A stretch of DNA of 64,000 nt from Paraburkholderia diazotrophica (GCF_900108945.1 NZ_FNYE01000040.1:1-64000); one strand, 5' to 3'; shown: positions 17,776-26,644, numbered from the stretch's first letter. A program made the numbers and translations. The notes: generated by a model from the letters alone, not told the origin.

Positions 17776-18339
17776 ATGAGCGAGACCTCTCCGGCTGCCG
17801 CGCCCGTCGTTCGCGACGCGACGGACGCCGACTTTCCCATCATCCAGTCCATCTACGCGCATCACGTGCTGACGGGCGTCGCGTCGTTCGAAGAAGCGCC
17901 GCCGTCCGTCGACGAGATGCAAAAGCGCCACGCTGCCGTGCTCTCTCACGGTCTGCCATATATCGTCGCGGTGCTCGACGGCAAGATCGCCGGTTATGCG
18001 TATGCAACGCTGTACCGGCCGCGCATCGCCTATCGCTACACGATCGAAGACTCGATCTACGTCGACGACGGCTGCCGCGGACGCGGCGTCGGACGTGCAC
18101 TGCTCGCCGCGCTGATCGAGCGATGCGAGCAAGGGCCGTGGCGTCAGATGATCGCCGTCATTGCCGACGGCGGACGCGGCGGCTCGTTGTCGCTGCATCG
18201 GGACGCGGGATTCGAACTCGTCGGCACGTTGAAGGCCGTCGGCTTCAAGCACGGACGCTGGCTCGATTCGACGATGATGCAGCGCGCGCTCGGACAAGGC
18301 AGCGATGCACTGCCAGCGAACGCCGAGACTGCGGAGTAA
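17776..18339 (+). CDS. GNAT N-acetyltransferase, phosphinothricin acetyltransferase-like
   Basis: A 187-residue GNAT enzyme. It starts with the Pat/Bar-type pattern RDATDADFPIIQSIYAHHVL and has the family segment YRYTIEDSIYVDD. The acetyl-CoA pyrophosphate loop is CRGRGVGRALLAAL, and LHRDAGFELVGTLKAVGFK is the C-terminal signature. Members acetylate phosphinothricin-like amino acids, methionine sulfoximine or sulfone; natural substrates are often unknown. It stands alone and is convergent with the glycolipid-binding-like gene. Confidence 0.87.
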   Translation: MSETSPAAAPVVRDATDADFPIIQSIYAHHVLTGVASFEEAPPSVDEMQKRHAAVLSHGLPYIVAVLDGKIAGYAYATLYRPRIAYRYTIEDSIYVDDGCRGRGVGRALLAALIERCEQGPWRQMIAVIADGGRGGSLSLHRDAGFELVGTLKAVGFKHGRWLDSTMMQRALGQGSDALPANAETAE

Positions 18340-18391
18340 GCCCCACGCCCACGCGAATCGACGGGCGCGTCGCCAGGCGCGAAGCGCAGCT

Positions 18392-18946
18392 TCAGGCGAG
18401 CGGCAACGTGCGCGTGAACATCGTCGGATAGTCGATCACAAGGCCGTCTTCGTCGACCTTCAGCTCGGCCGCAAAGCCCGTATCGATGCCCTCATAGCGA
18501 TACTCGCTGCCCGGCTCGACGCACGTGTATGCCTGTTCGACGCGCGAGATCTGCAGATCGGGCGTCGAGATGAAGGCGACGGGGATCGTCTCGCGTGCGC
18601 CCTTCGCGAGTTGCAGGCGGCGAATGGGGAGCGTGTTCGTATAAGGCGTCGCGGCGATGTCGATATCGATGCAGCCCGCCAGCGACGCCAGCACGAGACC
18701 GTGACCGTCGTGCCAGTTGCCTTCGCCGTCGCCGTGCAGATCGAGTTCCGGGCCGCCGATTACTTTCAGCCACGCATGCACGGTGCGCCACTGCAGATCG
18801 CATTTGACGCGGTAAGCAAGGCCATACGGATGGCCATTGCGCTCGCCGATCAGCACGCTCTCGGCATAGAAGCCGTCGGCGCGCGCGTCGAACGCGAGAT
18901 GCTCGACGCCATCGCCCTCTTCCGGGGTCCATCGCACTTCACGCAT
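18392..18946 (-). CDS. Putative glycolipid-binding family protein
   Basis: A 184-residue protein resembling the putative glycolipid-binding family (PF06475, DUF1089). It begins REVRWTPEEGDGVEHLAF and continues AYRVKCDLQWRTVHAWLKV and DLHGDGEGNWHDG, which match the conserved beta-barrel core as I remember it. No signal peptide is visible. Biochemical function is unknown. The upstream 273-base spacer (18947-19219) to the urea transporter gene holds nothing recognisable. Confidence 0.72.
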   Translation of the reverse strand: MREVRWTPEEGDGVEHLAFDARADGFYAESVLIGERNGHPYGLAYRVKCDLQWRTVHAWLKVIGGPELDLHGDGEGNWHDGHGLVLASLAGCIDIDIAATPYTNTLPIRRLQLAKGARETIPVAFISTPDLQISRVEQAYTCVEPGSEYRYEGIDTGFAAELKVDEDGLVIDYPTMFTRTLPLA

Positions 18947-19219
18947 GAATCCGTCTCCTTCGATCGATCGCTATCGGTGACATCGTAGCGCGAACACACC
19001 GCGATGAACGCAGCGTTTTCCGTTCGGACCGCGTCGGACGCGAACTGGACCGACGTCATGCGCTGCAAAACACGCGCCGCAAATAGCCGTTATCAACGCA
19101 CGCGCATGCCGTTCGGCGTCCGCCTCGCTATGCTCGCGATTCATCTGCTTCGAATCTCGCTGGCCGCGTGAGTTCCGCCTCATGCGGCTTCGTCACGTCC
19201 GCTTCTAATCGATATCGCC

Positions 19220-20335
19220 ATGCACGCCGAGCACCATCAAGAGCCGTTCACTGCGCTGCGCACGCTGCTGCGCAGCTTCGGCCAGATCGTCCTGCAACGC
19301 GATGCGCGGACGGGCGCATGCGTGCTCGCCGCATGGCTCGTGTGCGATCCGCGCCTCGCGTGCGCCGCGTCGACGGGCGCGATCGCCGCGAACGTCGGCG
19401 CGGTGCTGCGCGGCTACGATCCGGGCGAGACGCGCGATGGGCTGCACGGTTTCAACGGCGCGCTGGCGGCGCTTGCCGCGTTTACGTTCGTCGCCGATGA
19501 CGCCACCGCGATGGCCATCGCGATTCTCGCCGCGACGGCCGCTGCGTGGTTCCTCGGACCGTGGGCGCGTCTGCTGCGCTCGCGCGGCCTCGGATACTAC
19601 TCGAGCCCTTGCCTGCTCGTCACGTGGACCTGGCTGCCGATCGTACATGGAGCGTTCGCGGCTTCCAGCGTCGGTGCAGGCGTCGGCTTAAGCGTCGGCG
19701 GGAACGCGAGCGACGCCGTTGCGTGGATGCCGTTCGCCCGCGCGTTGCTTGCGGGCATCGCGCAGACATCGTTTGCGTCGACCGCGTGGGCCGGTCTGCT
19801 GATTCTCGCGGGCATCGCGATGTCGTCGATGCGATGCGCCGCATTCGCGCTGGCGGGCGCAGCGCTCGCGACGGCGGCGCACTCGCTCATCGGCGTCGAT
19901 ACACTCTCGCTCGACGCGGGCCTGTGGGGATTCAACGGCGCGCTCACCGCGTTGGCATTGGCCGATTGCGGCGCATTGGCCGCGCTCGTTGGCGTGTGCG
20001 TGTCGATATCACTGCAACAGGCTGCTGCGTTTTCCGGCGTGCCCGTGCTGACCGCACCCTTTGTCGTGGCCACGTGGACGGTGAGCCATTTCATGCGCGA
20101 TACTCGCGACACGCACATTTCGCTCAACACAAGCTCCTTCGACTCCGCAGCAAAACGCAGCGCGGACATCGGGGACTCTGAAGAGCCGCGCCGCTTTGCC
20201 CGAACGCTGAAGCGGCGAGCATCAGCAACGCTGTTGTATGAGAACGGGAGACATCATGTCATTTGCACACACGCCCGCAGGCCGCATCGCGCAGTCAACG
20301 CCGATGTCGGAAGCAGAGCGGCGCACCCGCGTTGA
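19220..20335 (+). CDS. Urea transporter family channel
   Basis: A 371-residue inner-membrane protein of the urea transporter family (UT, PF03253). The two-fold repeat shows the paired signature GLHGFNGALAALA near residue 75 and GLWGFNGALTALAL near residue 237. About ten hydrophobic segments fit the family fold. It would facilitate urea uptake; no urease genes are nearby. The last 60 residues (after FMRDTRDTHISL) are basic and low in hydrophobicity, and the final 80 bases overlap the class II aldolase gene in another frame, so the C-terminal tail may be dispensable or produced by loss of an earlier stop. Confidence 0.8.
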   Translation: MHAEHHQEPFTALRTLLRSFGQIVLQRDARTGACVLAAWLVCDPRLACAASTGAIAANVGAVLRGYDPGETRDGLHGFNGALAALAAFTFVADDATAMAIAILAATAAAWFLGPWARLLRSRGLGYYSSPCLLVTWTWLPIVHGAFAASSVGAGVGLSVGGNASDAVAWMPFARALLAGIAQTSFASTAWAGLLILAGIAMSSMRCAAFALAGAALATAAHSLIGVDTLSLDAGLWGFNGALTALALADCGALAALVGVCVSISLQQAAAFSGVPVLTAPFVVATWTVSHFMRDTRDTHISLNTSSFDSAAKRSADIGDSEEPRRFARTLKRRASATLLYENGRHHVICTHARRPHRAVNADVGSRAAHPR

Positions 20336-21032
20336 TCTCGCGGCCGCCTACCGGCTCTCGGCACTCAACGGCTGGGACGATCTCGTCTATACGCACATCT
20401 CCGCGAGCGTGCCCGACGAGCCTGGCCATTTCCTCATCAATCCGTTCGGCCTGTCGTTCGATGAAGTCTGCGCGTCGAATCTGGTGAAGATCGATATCGG
20501 CGGCAATATCGTCGGCGAGAGCGAGCATCCCGTGAACGCGACGGGCTTCGCGTTGCACGCCGCCGTGCACGCGGCGCGCGCCGACGCGTTCTGCGTCATG
20601 CATCTGCACAACACGGCGGGCGTTGCCGTGTCGCTGCAAAAGGACGGCCTCTTGCCCGGCTCGCAGCACGCGCTGCGCTTTCACGGCTATCTCGCGTATC
20701 ACGACTACGAGGGCCTCGCGTTCACGCCCGCAGAAGGCGAGCGGCTCGTCGCCGATCTCGGCGACAAGCCCGTGATGCTTCTACGCAATCACGGCACGCT
20801 GACGCTGGGCCGCACCGTCGCGGAAGCCTATGTGCTGATGGCGACGCTGATCAAGGCCTGCGAGATCCAGTTGCAGGCGCAGGCGGGCGGCGGGCCGCTT
20901 GTGCTGCCATCGGAAGCCGTCGCCGAGCGCACGGCCGAACAGCTTTACGACGATGGCGCGATCGAAGGCGCAATCGAATGGCCCGCGCTGCTGCGCAAGC
21001 TCGATCGACTCGATCCGTCGTTCAGAAACTGA
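20256..21032 (+). CDS. Class II aldolase/adducin family protein
   Basis: A 258-residue protein with the class II aldolase fold: GWDDLVYTHISASVP, FLINPFGLSFDEVCASNL, and the zinc ligands in MHLHNTAGVAVS together with the histidine in LLRNHGTLTLG. Members cleave or epimerise phosphorylated sugars, or act as decarboxylases or unclassified aldolases. The start at 20256 has GGGAG five bases upstream and overlaps the end of the urea transporter frame. A 4-oxalocrotonate tautomerase-like gene follows 43 bases on, which suggests a small catabolic operon. Confidence 0.85.
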   Translation: MSFAHTPAGRIAQSTPMSEAERRTRVDLAAAYRLSALNGWDDLVYTHISASVPDEPGHFLINPFGLSFDEVCASNLVKIDIGGNIVGESEHPVNATGFALHAAVHAARADAFCVMHLHNTAGVAVSLQKDGLLPGSQHALRFHGYLAYHDYEGLAFTPAEGERLVADLGDKPVMLLRNHGTLTLGRTVAEAYVLMATLIKACEIQLQAQAGGGPLVLPSEAVAERTAEQLYDDGAIEGAIEWPALLRKLDRLDPSFRN

Positions 21033-21075
21033 CGTCGACACGCTTCGTTTCAACTCACTTCAAGGAACACTAGAC

Positions 21076-21264
21076 ATGCCTACATTTCATATCGAGCTTT
21101 TCGAAGGCCGCACGGTCGAGCAGAAGCGTCAATTCGTCGAAGCGATCACAAAGGCGACGTGCGAATCGCTGAACGTCGAGCCGGGTTCCGTCGACATCAT
21201 TCTCATCGATGTCAAACGGGAGAACTGGGCGACGGGTGGCCGTCTGTGGTCCGATCCTGCCTGA
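21076..21264 (+). CDS. 4-oxalocrotonate tautomerase family protein
   Basis: A 62-residue protein, typical for the 4-OT family. After removal of Met the N-terminal Pro (MPTFHIELFEGR) is the catalytic base. The central KRQFVEAITKATCESL helix and GSVDIILIDVKRENWATGG follow, with the family's tryptophan in place. It converts enol to keto acids or has related promiscuous activities. AAGGAACAC precedes the start. It probably shares a transcript with the aldolase gene and is followed by a strong terminator. Confidence 0.85.
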   Translation: MPTFHIELFEGRTVEQKRQFVEAITKATCESLNVEPGSVDIILIDVKRENWATGGRLWSDPA

Positions 21265-21659
21265 CGAACTACTGCTGAACGCCTCGCACGAAATCCTCAT
21301 CTGCGACAACGGGCCGCAAGTGCTTCCGCGCTTGCGGCCTTTCTGTTTTCGACGCCGCCGCGCAAACCGCCATGAACCGTCGCGCAACCGTCACGCAAAC
21401 GATGCTGCGACGCGGTTGATTGACGCACTTTCCCCTTGAGCGCGCGCAACAGGCGCGCCGAACGGCGCAGCAAAAACCTGATCGCGATCAAAGATTTATC
21501 TCGCCAGAACGCTCACACGGAAGCGCCGTTCCGCGCCATATCGACGCAGCCCGCGCCGCAGCAAAACCGTCCGCAATCGCTTACGCTCGCCTCACCTGCA
21601 CGACGCAGTGCGCCCGGCATCCGCCGAGCGCGCCGTGTCTTTCTTTCGGATTCGGACAC
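21265..21659. other. Intergenic region before the cio operon
   Basis: About 395 bases. It starts with the terminator at 21312-21349; the rest should hold the promoter of the oxidase operon, but no clear boxes were identified. The cioA frame is open upstream to 21420 without recognisable domain content. Confidence 0.5.
21312..21349 (+). terminator. Rho-independent terminator after the tautomerase gene
   Basis: Perfect 9-bp stem GGCCGCAAG (21312-21320) and CTTGCGGCC (21331-21339) with a 10-base loop, followed by TTTCTGTTTT. Confidence 0.85.
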
Positions 21660-23081
21660 ATGAACACCGCAATCTCCGCCTTCGACCTCGCGCGCATGCA
21701 GTTCGCGTTCACGGTCTCGTTTCACATCGTCTTTCCCGCGCTCAGCATCGGTCTCGCGAGCTTCATCGCCGTTCTCGAATGGCGCTGGCTGCAAACGGGC
21801 AAGGCCTACTACAAAGACCTTTGTCTGTTCTGGTCGAAGATCTTCGCGGTGGCCTTCGGCATGGGCGTCGTGTCGGGCGTCGTCATGAGCTACGAGTTCG
21901 GCACCAACTGGTCGGGCTTCTCCGCGTTCGCCGGTCCCGTGACAGGCCCGCTGCTGATGTACGAAGTGATGACCGCGTTCTTCCTCGAAGCGGGCTTCCT
22001 CGGCATCATGCTGTTCGGCTGGCAGCGCGTGAGCCCGCGCGCGCACTTCGGCGCGACGCTGATGGTCGCCGTCGGCACGCTGATCTCGACGTTCTGGATT
22101 CTCGCGTCGAATAGCTGGATGCAGACGCCGCAAGGCTTCGATATCGTCGACAACCGCGTCGTGCCCGTCGACTGGTTCAAGATCATCTTCAATCCGTCGT
22201 TCCCGTACCGTCTCGCGCACATGGCGATGGCCGCGTTCATCGTGACGGCGCTCGTCGTCGCGGCCGTCGGCGCGTGGCATCTGCTGAAGGGTCGGCGCGA
22301 CCATGCGGTGAAGAAGATGTTCTCGATGGCGCTGTGGATGCTGCTCGTCCTCGCGCCCATCCAGGCGTTCGTCGGCGACGCGCACGGACTGAACACGCGC
22401 GAATATCAGCCCGCGAAGATCGCGGCGATCGAAGGGCTGTGGGACACCGAGAAAGGCGGCACCGCGCTGAACCTGTTCGGCATCCCCGACATGCAGGCTG
22501 AGACGACGAAGTACGCCGTGTCGATTCCGCACCTCGGCAGCCTGATCCTCACGCATAGCTGGGACGGCGAAATTCGCGGACTGAAGAGCTTCCCGAAAGA
22601 AGATCGCCCGGACTCGACGATCGTGTTCTGGAGCTTCCGCGTGATGGCGGGTCTCGGCATCGCGATGATCGGCTTCGCGGCGGCGGCATGGGTGCTGCGC
22701 CGGCGCGGCAAGCTGTATGACGCGAAGTGGTTCCACCGCATCGCGATCGCGATGGGCCCGACGGGCTTCATCTCGCTGCTCGCGGGCTGGATCACGACGG
22801 AAGTGGGCCGCCAGCCGTGGGTCGTGTATGGCGTGAAGCGCACCGTCGAAGCGGTGTCGCCGCTCTCCGCGCAACAGGTCGGCATTTCGCTGATGGCGTT
22901 CGTCGTCATCTACTTCCTCGTGTTCGGCACGGGCATCTACTACATGTTCAAGCTGATGCGCACGGGTCCCGCGCTGCCGGGCCATACGCCGGACGGCGTA
23001 CCCGCCTCTTCGTCCGATCTGCGGGTACGCACCGCGCGCCGCCCGCTCTCCCGTCCCATGCAAAGCCCGTCGACCAGATGA
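21660..23081 (+). CDS. cioA: Cytochrome bd-type quinol oxidase subunit I (CioA)
   Basis: About 473 residues, the catalytic subunit of a bd-type terminal oxidase in the inner membrane. It oxidises quinol and reduces oxygen without pumping protons. The heme ligand His is at residue 22 (SFHIVFPALSIG), with a second in FPYRLAHMAMAAF. The quinol loop is short, and the segment GWITTEVGRQPW is conserved in the family; the short loop and sequence resemble the cyanide-insensitive CioA group. The ATG at 21660 matches the normal N-terminus MNTAISAFDLARMQF. cioB follows after 39 bases, then a DUF2474 peptide gene. Confidence 0.92.
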   Translation: MNTAISAFDLARMQFAFTVSFHIVFPALSIGLASFIAVLEWRWLQTGKAYYKDLCLFWSKIFAVAFGMGVVSGVVMSYEFGTNWSGFSAFAGPVTGPLLMYEVMTAFFLEAGFLGIMLFGWQRVSPRAHFGATLMVAVGTLISTFWILASNSWMQTPQGFDIVDNRVVPVDWFKIIFNPSFPYRLAHMAMAAFIVTALVVAAVGAWHLLKGRRDHAVKKMFSMALWMLLVLAPIQAFVGDAHGLNTREYQPAKIAAIEGLWDTEKGGTALNLFGIPDMQAETTKYAVSIPHLGSLILTHSWDGEIRGLKSFPKEDRPDSTIVFWSFRVMAGLGIAMIGFAAAAWVLRRRGKLYDAKWFHRIAIAMGPTGFISLLAGWITTEVGRQPWVVYGVKRTVEAVSPLSAQQVGISLMAFVVIYFLVFGTGIYYMFKLMRTGPALPGHTPDGVPASSSDLRVRTARRPLSRPMQSPSTR

Positions 23082-23120
23082 TCGACGCGTGACCACCCTT
23101 CGATACCAGCGAGAGAAAAA

Positions 23121-24122
23121 ATGGATGTAACCGTAGTCTGGGCCGCGATCATCGCACTCGGCCTCTTTATGTATGTCGTGCTCGATGGCTTCGATCTGGG
23201 CATCGGCATCGTGTTTCCGTTCTTTCCCGACGAAAAGGAACGCGACCTGATGATGAACACCGTCGCGCCCGTGTGGGACGGCAACGAGACGTGGCTCGTG
23301 CTCGGCGGCGCGGGTCTCTTCGCGGTGTTTCCCGTCGTCTATTCGACGGTGCTCTCCGCGCTCTACCTGCCCCTCGTCGGCATGCTCGCGTGCCTGATCT
23401 TTCGCGGCGTGTCGTTCGAGATCCGCGCGAAGGCGAATCGCACGAAGCATCTGTGGGACCTGGCGTTCATCGGCGGCTCGGCGGGCGCGGCGTTCTTCCA
23501 GGGCATCGCGCTGGGCGCGTTCCTGCAAGGCATTCCCGTCGTCGACGGCAGCTTCGCCGGCAACGCGTTCGGCTGGCTCACGCCGTTCTCGCTGCTGACG
23601 GGCCTCGGCCTCGTCGTCACCTATGCGCTGCTCGGCTGCTGCTGGCTCGTCGCGAAGACGGAAGGCGATCTGCAACGCCGGCTGCATCGCGTCGTGTGGC
23701 CGCTGACGATCGTGCTGCTCGGCTTCATCGTCGTCGTGAGCCTGTGGACACCGCTGCAGGAACCGACGATCGCGCAGCGCTGGTTCGACGACGGCCTCTT
23801 CTGGCGCCTCGCGCCCGTGCCCTTGCTCGTCGCGATCTGCGTGTATTTCATGCGCCGCGCGGTGCGCGGCCGGCACGACAACACGCCGTTCATGCTGGCG
23901 CTCGGCCTCGTGCTGCTCGGCTATGTCGGCCTGCTCGTGAGCCTGTGGCCGTACGCGATTCCGTCGAGCGTCACGCTCTGGGAAGCGGCCGCCCCGCGTT
24001 CGAGCCAGGTGTTCACGCTCGTCGGCGCGGCCGTCATCATCCCGATCATCATCGCTTACACGACTTTGGGTTACTGGGTCTTCCGCGGCAAGGTGCGCCA
24101 TGGCGACGCCCACTATCACTAA
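23121..24122 (+). CDS. cioB: Cytochrome bd-type quinol oxidase subunit II (CioB)
   Basis: A 333-residue integral membrane partner of CioA, normal length for the family. The hallmark VLDGFDLGIGI lies in the first helix, and NETWLVLGGAGLFAVFPVVY and FRGVSFEIRAKA follow; eight or so hydrophobic helices are predicted. The ribosome-binding site GCGAGAGAAAA precedes the ATG. Its last 23 bases overlap the start of the small DUF2474 gene, so the three subunits are translationally linked. Confidence 0.92.
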   Translation: MDVTVVWAAIIALGLFMYVVLDGFDLGIGIVFPFFPDEKERDLMMNTVAPVWDGNETWLVLGGAGLFAVFPVVYSTVLSALYLPLVGMLACLIFRGVSFEIRAKANRTKHLWDLAFIGGSAGAAFFQGIALGAFLQGIPVVDGSFAGNAFGWLTPFSLLTGLGLVVTYALLGCCWLVAKTEGDLQRRLHRVVWPLTIVLLGFIVVVSLWTPLQEPTIAQRWFDDGLFWRLAPVPLLVAICVYFMRRAVRGRHDNTPFMLALGLVLLGYVGLLVSLWPYAIPSSVTLWEAAAPRSSQVFTLVGAAVIIPIIIAYTTLGYWVFRGKVRHGDAHYH

Positions 24123-24258
24123 GCCCGCCCGCGCCCGCTCGCGCCTGCCGGGCTGGCTCTGGTTCATCGCGCTGTGGTGCGGCGGCGTGGGCAGCGCGGT
24201 GATCGTCGGCTATGCGTTCAAGGCGCTGATGAACGCGACGCTCTTCGCGATCACCTGA
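24100..24258 (+). CDS. DUF2474 small membrane peptide of the bd oxidase
   Basis: A 52-residue protein, MATPTITKPARARSRLPGWL and onward, with one transmembrane helix (WFIALWCGGVGSAVIVGYAF). Small peptides of this DUF2474 type are commonly encoded right after cioAB and are thought to play a role like CydX of the classical bd oxidase, stabilising the complex. It starts 23 bases before the cioB stop codon in a different frame and has GGTGCGCC before the ATG. Confidence 0.8.
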   Translation: MATPTITKPARARSRLPGWLWFIALWCGGVGSAVIVGYAFKALMNATLFAIT

Positions 24259-24306
24259 ACGGCTGGCGCGAAACGCGAAGCTCTTCACGATCACCTGAAC
24301 GGCTGG
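24241..24306. repeat. 40-bp-spaced duplication of the DUF2474 gene 3' end
   Basis: A 26-base segment covering the end and stop codon of the DUF2474 gene (24241-24266) is repeated with one mismatch at 24281-24306. The second copy is outside the gene, so it looks like a local tandem duplication. Confidence 0.75.
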
Positions 24307-24976
24307 AGCAAAGGATTGCGAGGCATGCGTGGCAGTCCGCGCAGTCAAACATGCCGCGCAGGCTTCGTGTACGAAGCCTCGCCTTCCGCGCCAGGGAACA
24401 CCCGCACGCCACGGCCGCGCATAGCTCGCTGCCGCCGGCTACACCCGACCGAGCCGCCGCTTCGCCTTCAAAATCCTTCCGCCCGGCTCGTCTACGTAGC
24501 AGGCCGCGACATGGACGTACGTCCGGCCACCGATGCAGTGCCGTACAAACCAGCGAAAACCACGCGCGCCAACCGCGTCGACCGGACCGGACTCTCCGGC
24601 ACGGCCGCAGCGGCAGCGCGAGCGAGACCAGACCGATAGGCGCCGGCGCCGCTGCATTCCGAATGGCCCGCGCAAACAATGACCGGCGGACGCACGCGCA
24701 TGGGCCGCAAGGCCCGCGCAAGCGATCTGCGGCGAGCATGACCACGCCGACGATCAGGCATATGATCGCGGCGTAGCAAGCAAAAAAGTTGTTGCTGCAT
24801 GGACGGCCCGTCGCTGACGCGCCGCAGGGAATGCAGCGGGTTGCGGCACGCAGCGTGCGGTTCGTGCGCGCGCGGCGCGGCCTTGCGGACGGATGGCGCA
24901 CTTCGTGGAGCGCGCCCTCCGCTCCCGTCCCGACCGACAACGCAGGTACAACATCGGCAGGGCCGAAAGCGGAGAC
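24259..24976. other. 718-base region without a recognised gene
   Basis: Between the cio operon and the LuxR-type regulator gene. It holds the 40-bp-spaced duplication at its left end. Frames on both strands are open but lack recognisable domains or ribosome-binding sites. A hydrophobic segment can be read on the minus strand near 24690-24770 but no start codon supports it. Confidence 0.4.
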
Positions 24977-25732
24977 ATGATGAAGTTTCTCGTAGCCGAC
25001 GATCATGAACTGATCCGCCAGGGCGTCAAAGGTCTGTTGCGCGGACTCGATCCCGACGCCGTGTTCGACGAAGCCGATACGTGGGAAACGCTGGCCGCCA
25101 TCGCCAGGCCCGACGCCGACCACGACCTCGCGATCGTCGATCTGCATATGCCAGGCATGACGGGAGCCTCCTCGCTGCAAAACCTGCTGACGGCCAACCC
25201 CGCGCTGCCCGTCGTCGTGCTGTCCGCGGAAGAGTCGCCCGACGAGATGCGCGCCGTGCTCGCGGCGGGCGCGCTCGGCTTCGTGCCGAAACGCCAGCCC
25301 GCGAGCGTGATGCTCAAGGCGATCGAACTGGTGCTTTCCGGCGGCGCCTACGTGCCGATGGAAGCCCTGAGCCTGCTCGGCAACCGCGAAGCCGCGACGG
25401 CAACGATGGAGCCGACGTCGACGGCAAGCGCAGCGACGGCCACCGCGCAAGCGACAGCGCCCGCGCCGCCGGAAGCTGCGCCCATCGTCCGCGTCGAAGC
25501 GTTGCAGCCGCATCAGCAGCATCTGCTGGAAAACCTGTCGCCGCGTCAGCAGGAAATCATGCGCCTCGTGCATCGCGGCTGGACCAACAAGATGATCGCG
25601 CGCGATCTCGGCGTCGCCGAGGGGACGATCAAGGTCCATCTGTCTGTGATCTTTCGCGCGCTCGGCGTGCACAATCGCGCGACCGCGATTGCCGTAATTA
25701 ACGGCTGGCTCGAAGCGGGAAAGTCGCTTTAG
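24977..25732 (+). CDS. LuxR/NarL-type response regulator
   Basis: About 251 residues. The receiver domain (residues 1-120) has FLVADDHELIRQGV, the phosphoacceptor aspartate in LAIVDLHMPGMTG, and the lysine in LGFVPKRQP. An Ala/Thr/Pro-rich linker of about 50 residues leads to a LuxR helix-turn-helix: LSPRQQEIMRLVHRGWTNKM, then IARDLGVAEGTIKVHLS. The ATGs at 24977 and 24980 follow GCGGAGAC. It is encoded opposite a small membrane protein and a six-helix hybrid kinase, which is the likely phosphodonor. The long low-complexity linker is unusual. Confidence 0.9.
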   Translation: MMKFLVADDHELIRQGVKGLLRGLDPDAVFDEADTWETLAAIARPDADHDLAIVDLHMPGMTGASSLQNLLTANPALPVVVLSAEESPDEMRAVLAAGALGFVPKRQPASVMLKAIELVLSGGAYVPMEALSLLGNREAATATMEPTSTASAATATAQATAPAPPEAAPIVRVEALQPHQQHLLENLSPRQQEIMRLVHRGWTNKMIARDLGVAEGTIKVHLSVIFRALGVHNRATAIAVINGWLEAGKSL

Positions 25733-25745
25733 CGGAAGCCGCGTC

Positions 25746-25810
25746 GGCGTTGGAATTCGGCGTTGGAATTCGGCGTTGGAATTCGGCGTTGGAATTCGGC
25801 GTTGGAATTC
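25746..25810. repeat. 13-bp perfect tandem repeat, five units
   Basis: GGCGTTGGAATTC repeats exactly five times (starts 25746, 25759, 25772, 25785, 25798), with GGCG of a sixth unit after it. It begins 13 bases after the stop codon of the LuxR-type regulator gene. Confidence 0.95.
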
Positions 25811-25917
25811 GGCGCAGAAGATGCGGAGGACGGCGGCATCGGATGCTGACCGGTGCATATCGGATGCCGCCTTTCGGAAGGACGCGGCCCCCTGGAGCCG
25901 CAAAGGCGCATTGCTGG

Positions 25918-26235
25918 TTACAGCAGTTCGGTCGCGAGCGTGACGCCGAGCGCGACGCCGCCGATCAGGCCGATCGCCCGGCCGAGCAGCAGCGCGTTGA
26001 GGTCTTCGTCGAGCACGAACAGGTTGCGGCGCTCGCGCAGCACAGTGCGATGCAAAAGCGGCACGGGGAAAAGCAGCGCACACGACAGCGCGACGGGCAA
26101 GCCGAGCCGCATCGCCATATGCGCGTGCCGGCTGGACGGAATGCCGAGATACAGCATGCCGATGACGATAGCGCTCGTCACGACCGCGCCGAGCAGAACG
26201 CCGGCGACGAGCCGGTCGGAAGGATGTCCGTTCAC
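25918..26235 (-). CDS. Small membrane protein of unknown function
   Basis: About 105 residues with three probable transmembrane helices: LVAGVLLGAVVTSAIVIGML, then LGLPVALSCALLFPVPLL, then a C-terminal LGRAIGLIGGVALGVTLA. A basic, charged loop (HRTVLRERRNLFVLDEDLN) lies between the second and third. The GTG start at 26235 has GAGG seven bases upstream; the frame extends to a TTG at 26256. I do not recognise the family. It sits between the LuxR-type regulator gene and the hybrid kinase gene, on the kinase strand, so a role in that signalling unit is possible. Confidence 0.55.
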   Translation of the reverse strand: MNGHPSDRLVAGVLLGAVVTSAIVIGMLYLGIPSSRHAHMAMRLGLPVALSCALLFPVPLLHRTVLRERRNLFVLDEDLNALLLGRAIGLIGGVALGVTLATELL

Positions 26236-26644
26236 TTCGATACCTCGTTGATTCAATAGCCGCGCCAGCGCAAATCCGCTGGGCGCCGACCGTTGGCGGG
26301 AGAATTCGCTGCGGACAGCGGATGAAGCGATCGGCGCGATGCCTGCCGATCGCCACGCGACGCCGGTGGCTCGAAGGCCGCCGTTATCGCGAATCGGCGT
26401 ATTTCAGCAGCCAGGCTTGGGGCCGGTCGATCAGACACTTCTCAAAAAAGGCCGGCGGGCGGGCGCGGGAACACAACGCGGCGTTCGAAAAGCGAATGAG
26501 CCGTTTGGATGGAGCGAAGAAGAACAGAACGGACAGCAGCATGCCGCCGATCGCCGCGAACACGGCCTCAGAGAAATTAGCTGGTCTGGTCTGGAACAAA
26601 CTGCCGCGAACAATGATCGCCGAGCCAGTCGGAACGCCGCGATC

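Noticed and set aside
21513..24167. 884-codon open frame antisense to cioAB
   Set aside because: Arg/Glu/His-rich sequence mirrors the codon bias of cioA and cioB on the other strand; no start context and no recognisable fold.
24492..24800. Small minus-strand frames with a hydrophobic stretch between the cio operon and the LuxR-type gene
   Set aside because: The hydrophobic reading frame has no start codon near the segment, and the frame with a start lacks any plausible protein composition.
25746..25810. CRISPR-like array
   Set aside because: The units are 13 bp and directly abutting without spacers, and no cas genes occur in the window. The arrays at 9608 and 41179 were rejected for the same reason.
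24251..26356. 701-codon open frame on the minus strand
   Set aside because: It runs antisense through the LuxR-type regulator gene and the 13-bp repeat; composition is Arg/Ala-rich with no domain. It is a shadow of high-GC coding sequence.
26384..26599. 71-codon minus-strand frame with one hydrophobic segment downstream of the six-helix kinase
   Set aside because: The hydrophobic stretch is suggestive, but there is no clear ribosome-binding site and no recognised family.
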